From Verticiella alkaliphila (GTDB taxonomy: Bacteria > Pseudomonadota > Gammaproteobacteria > Burkholderiales > Burkholderiaceae_B): a DNA stretch of 64,000 nt. How positions within the stretch are numbered: the stretch's first letter is position 1; each line of letters opens with the position of its first letter. The stretch is taken from assembly GCF_018904615.1 (NCBI RefSeq), contig NZ_JADCNH010000012.1:49030-113029 (forward strand), written 5' to 3'. A model generated the notes under the pieces. The model was not told the DNA's origin and ran no database searches. It saw only the letters and a program-made list of their open reading frames with translations. Positions 63,900 to 64,000 of the stretch are shown here, piece after piece. A program made the translations under genes and the position numbers.

Positions 63900-64000
63900 T
63901 CAGCCACCGCTACGCGAGCGGGGCGCGGCCTTGCGGGCCGTGGCTTTGCGCGGGGCGCTCTTGCGGGCCTGGGTGGCCGGCGCGGCCGCGCGCTTCTTGG
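63900..64000 (-). CDS. C-terminal tail of a Lys/Ala/Arg-rich basic protein (5' part outside the window)
   Basis: Only the last 32 codons are visible, reading [18 protein letters not shown] and a similar basic repeat to a final GG. This is the tail style of histone H1-like, AlgP-like or granule-associated proteins. The core domain is missing, so the family cannot be decided. Its stop lies 19 bp upstream of the glmU start. Confidence 0.6.
   Translation of the reverse strand, partial: KKRAAAPATQARKSAPRKATARKAAPRSRSGG

Noticed and set aside
1..64000. tRNA, rRNA, CRISPR array, insertion sequences or riboswitches
   Set aside because: No clover-leaf, ribosomal core, regular direct repeats with spacers, transposase-like protein or conserved riboswitch core was seen by eye. 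Short RNAs could be missed without a covariance search.

Overview
The window is a GC-rich, gene-dense chromosomal segment. It looks like a soil or plant-associated betaproteobacterium of the Burkholderiales, most likely Alcaligenaceae-like. The reasons are several Bug-type (tripartite tricarboxylate) solute receptors, six LysR regulators each beside a small catabolic operon, a complete gentisate pathway, a LivM-LivG fusion transporter and a glmS/Lrp/glmU neighbourhood. No rRNA, tRNA, CRISPR array, insertion sequence or prophage gene was seen. The species assignment is inference.

Layout. 1-7 kb: the end of a thiamine-diphosphate enzyme gene, a LysR gene, and a three-gene sugar-acid type operon (Bug receptor, D-2-hydroxyacid dehydrogenase, 2-oxoglutarate semialdehyde dehydrogenase). 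6-12.3 kb: a LysR gene divergent from a gentisate operon (gentisate 1,2-dioxygenase, fumarylpyruvate hydrolase, maleylpyruvate isomerase, an AroQ/chorismate-mutase-like protein, a Bug receptor, 3-hydroxybenzoate 6-monooxygenase). 12.4-21.3 kb: an unassigned permease, a frameshifted FAD oxidoreductase divergent from its LysR gene, a NUDIX hydrolase, an NfeD-slipin-SDR operon, a PhyH-type dioxygenase and a small lipoprotein.

34.7-21.4 kb (minus strand): a probable 12-gene catabolic superoperon facing a MarR regulator. It encodes a Rieske dioxygenase system (reductase, alpha, beta), an acyl-CoA ligase, a thiolase-fold protein lacking the thiolase catalytic residues, a fusion of a DUF35 zinc-ribbon/OB domain to a degenerate SDR, a cyclase-family hydrolase, an SDR, and a LivK/H/MG/F uptake system. 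Most internal junctions are ATGA overlaps. I regard this as the most promising undescribed system in the window: a transported organic acid is probably activated to a CoA thioester, ring-oxidised and cleaved by a thiolase-fold/DUF35 lyase.

35.6-47.7 kb: a VapBC toxin-antitoxin pair with a perfect operator, iorAB (indolepyruvate oxidoreductase) divergent from a LysR gene, a TRAP transporter whose large permease gene is frameshifted and whose small permease is preceded by a coupled Cys-rich micro-ORF, and a LysR / mandelate-racemase-family enzyme / Bug receptor unit. 47.7-54 kb: DUF2254 protein, unknown protein, acetyltransferase, dienelactone hydrolase, and a hipBA module with four regularly spaced HipB-like operators. 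54-64 kb: glmS, an Lrp regulator, a PhoD-like phosphatase, a TetR gene divergent from an orphan LivK-type receptor and a feruloyl-CoA-synthase-like ligase, glmU, and the tail of a Lys/Ala-rich protein.

Two genes (FAD oxidoreductase, TRAP large permease) each lack one base within or beside a G/C run. These are either true pseudogenes or sequence errors.
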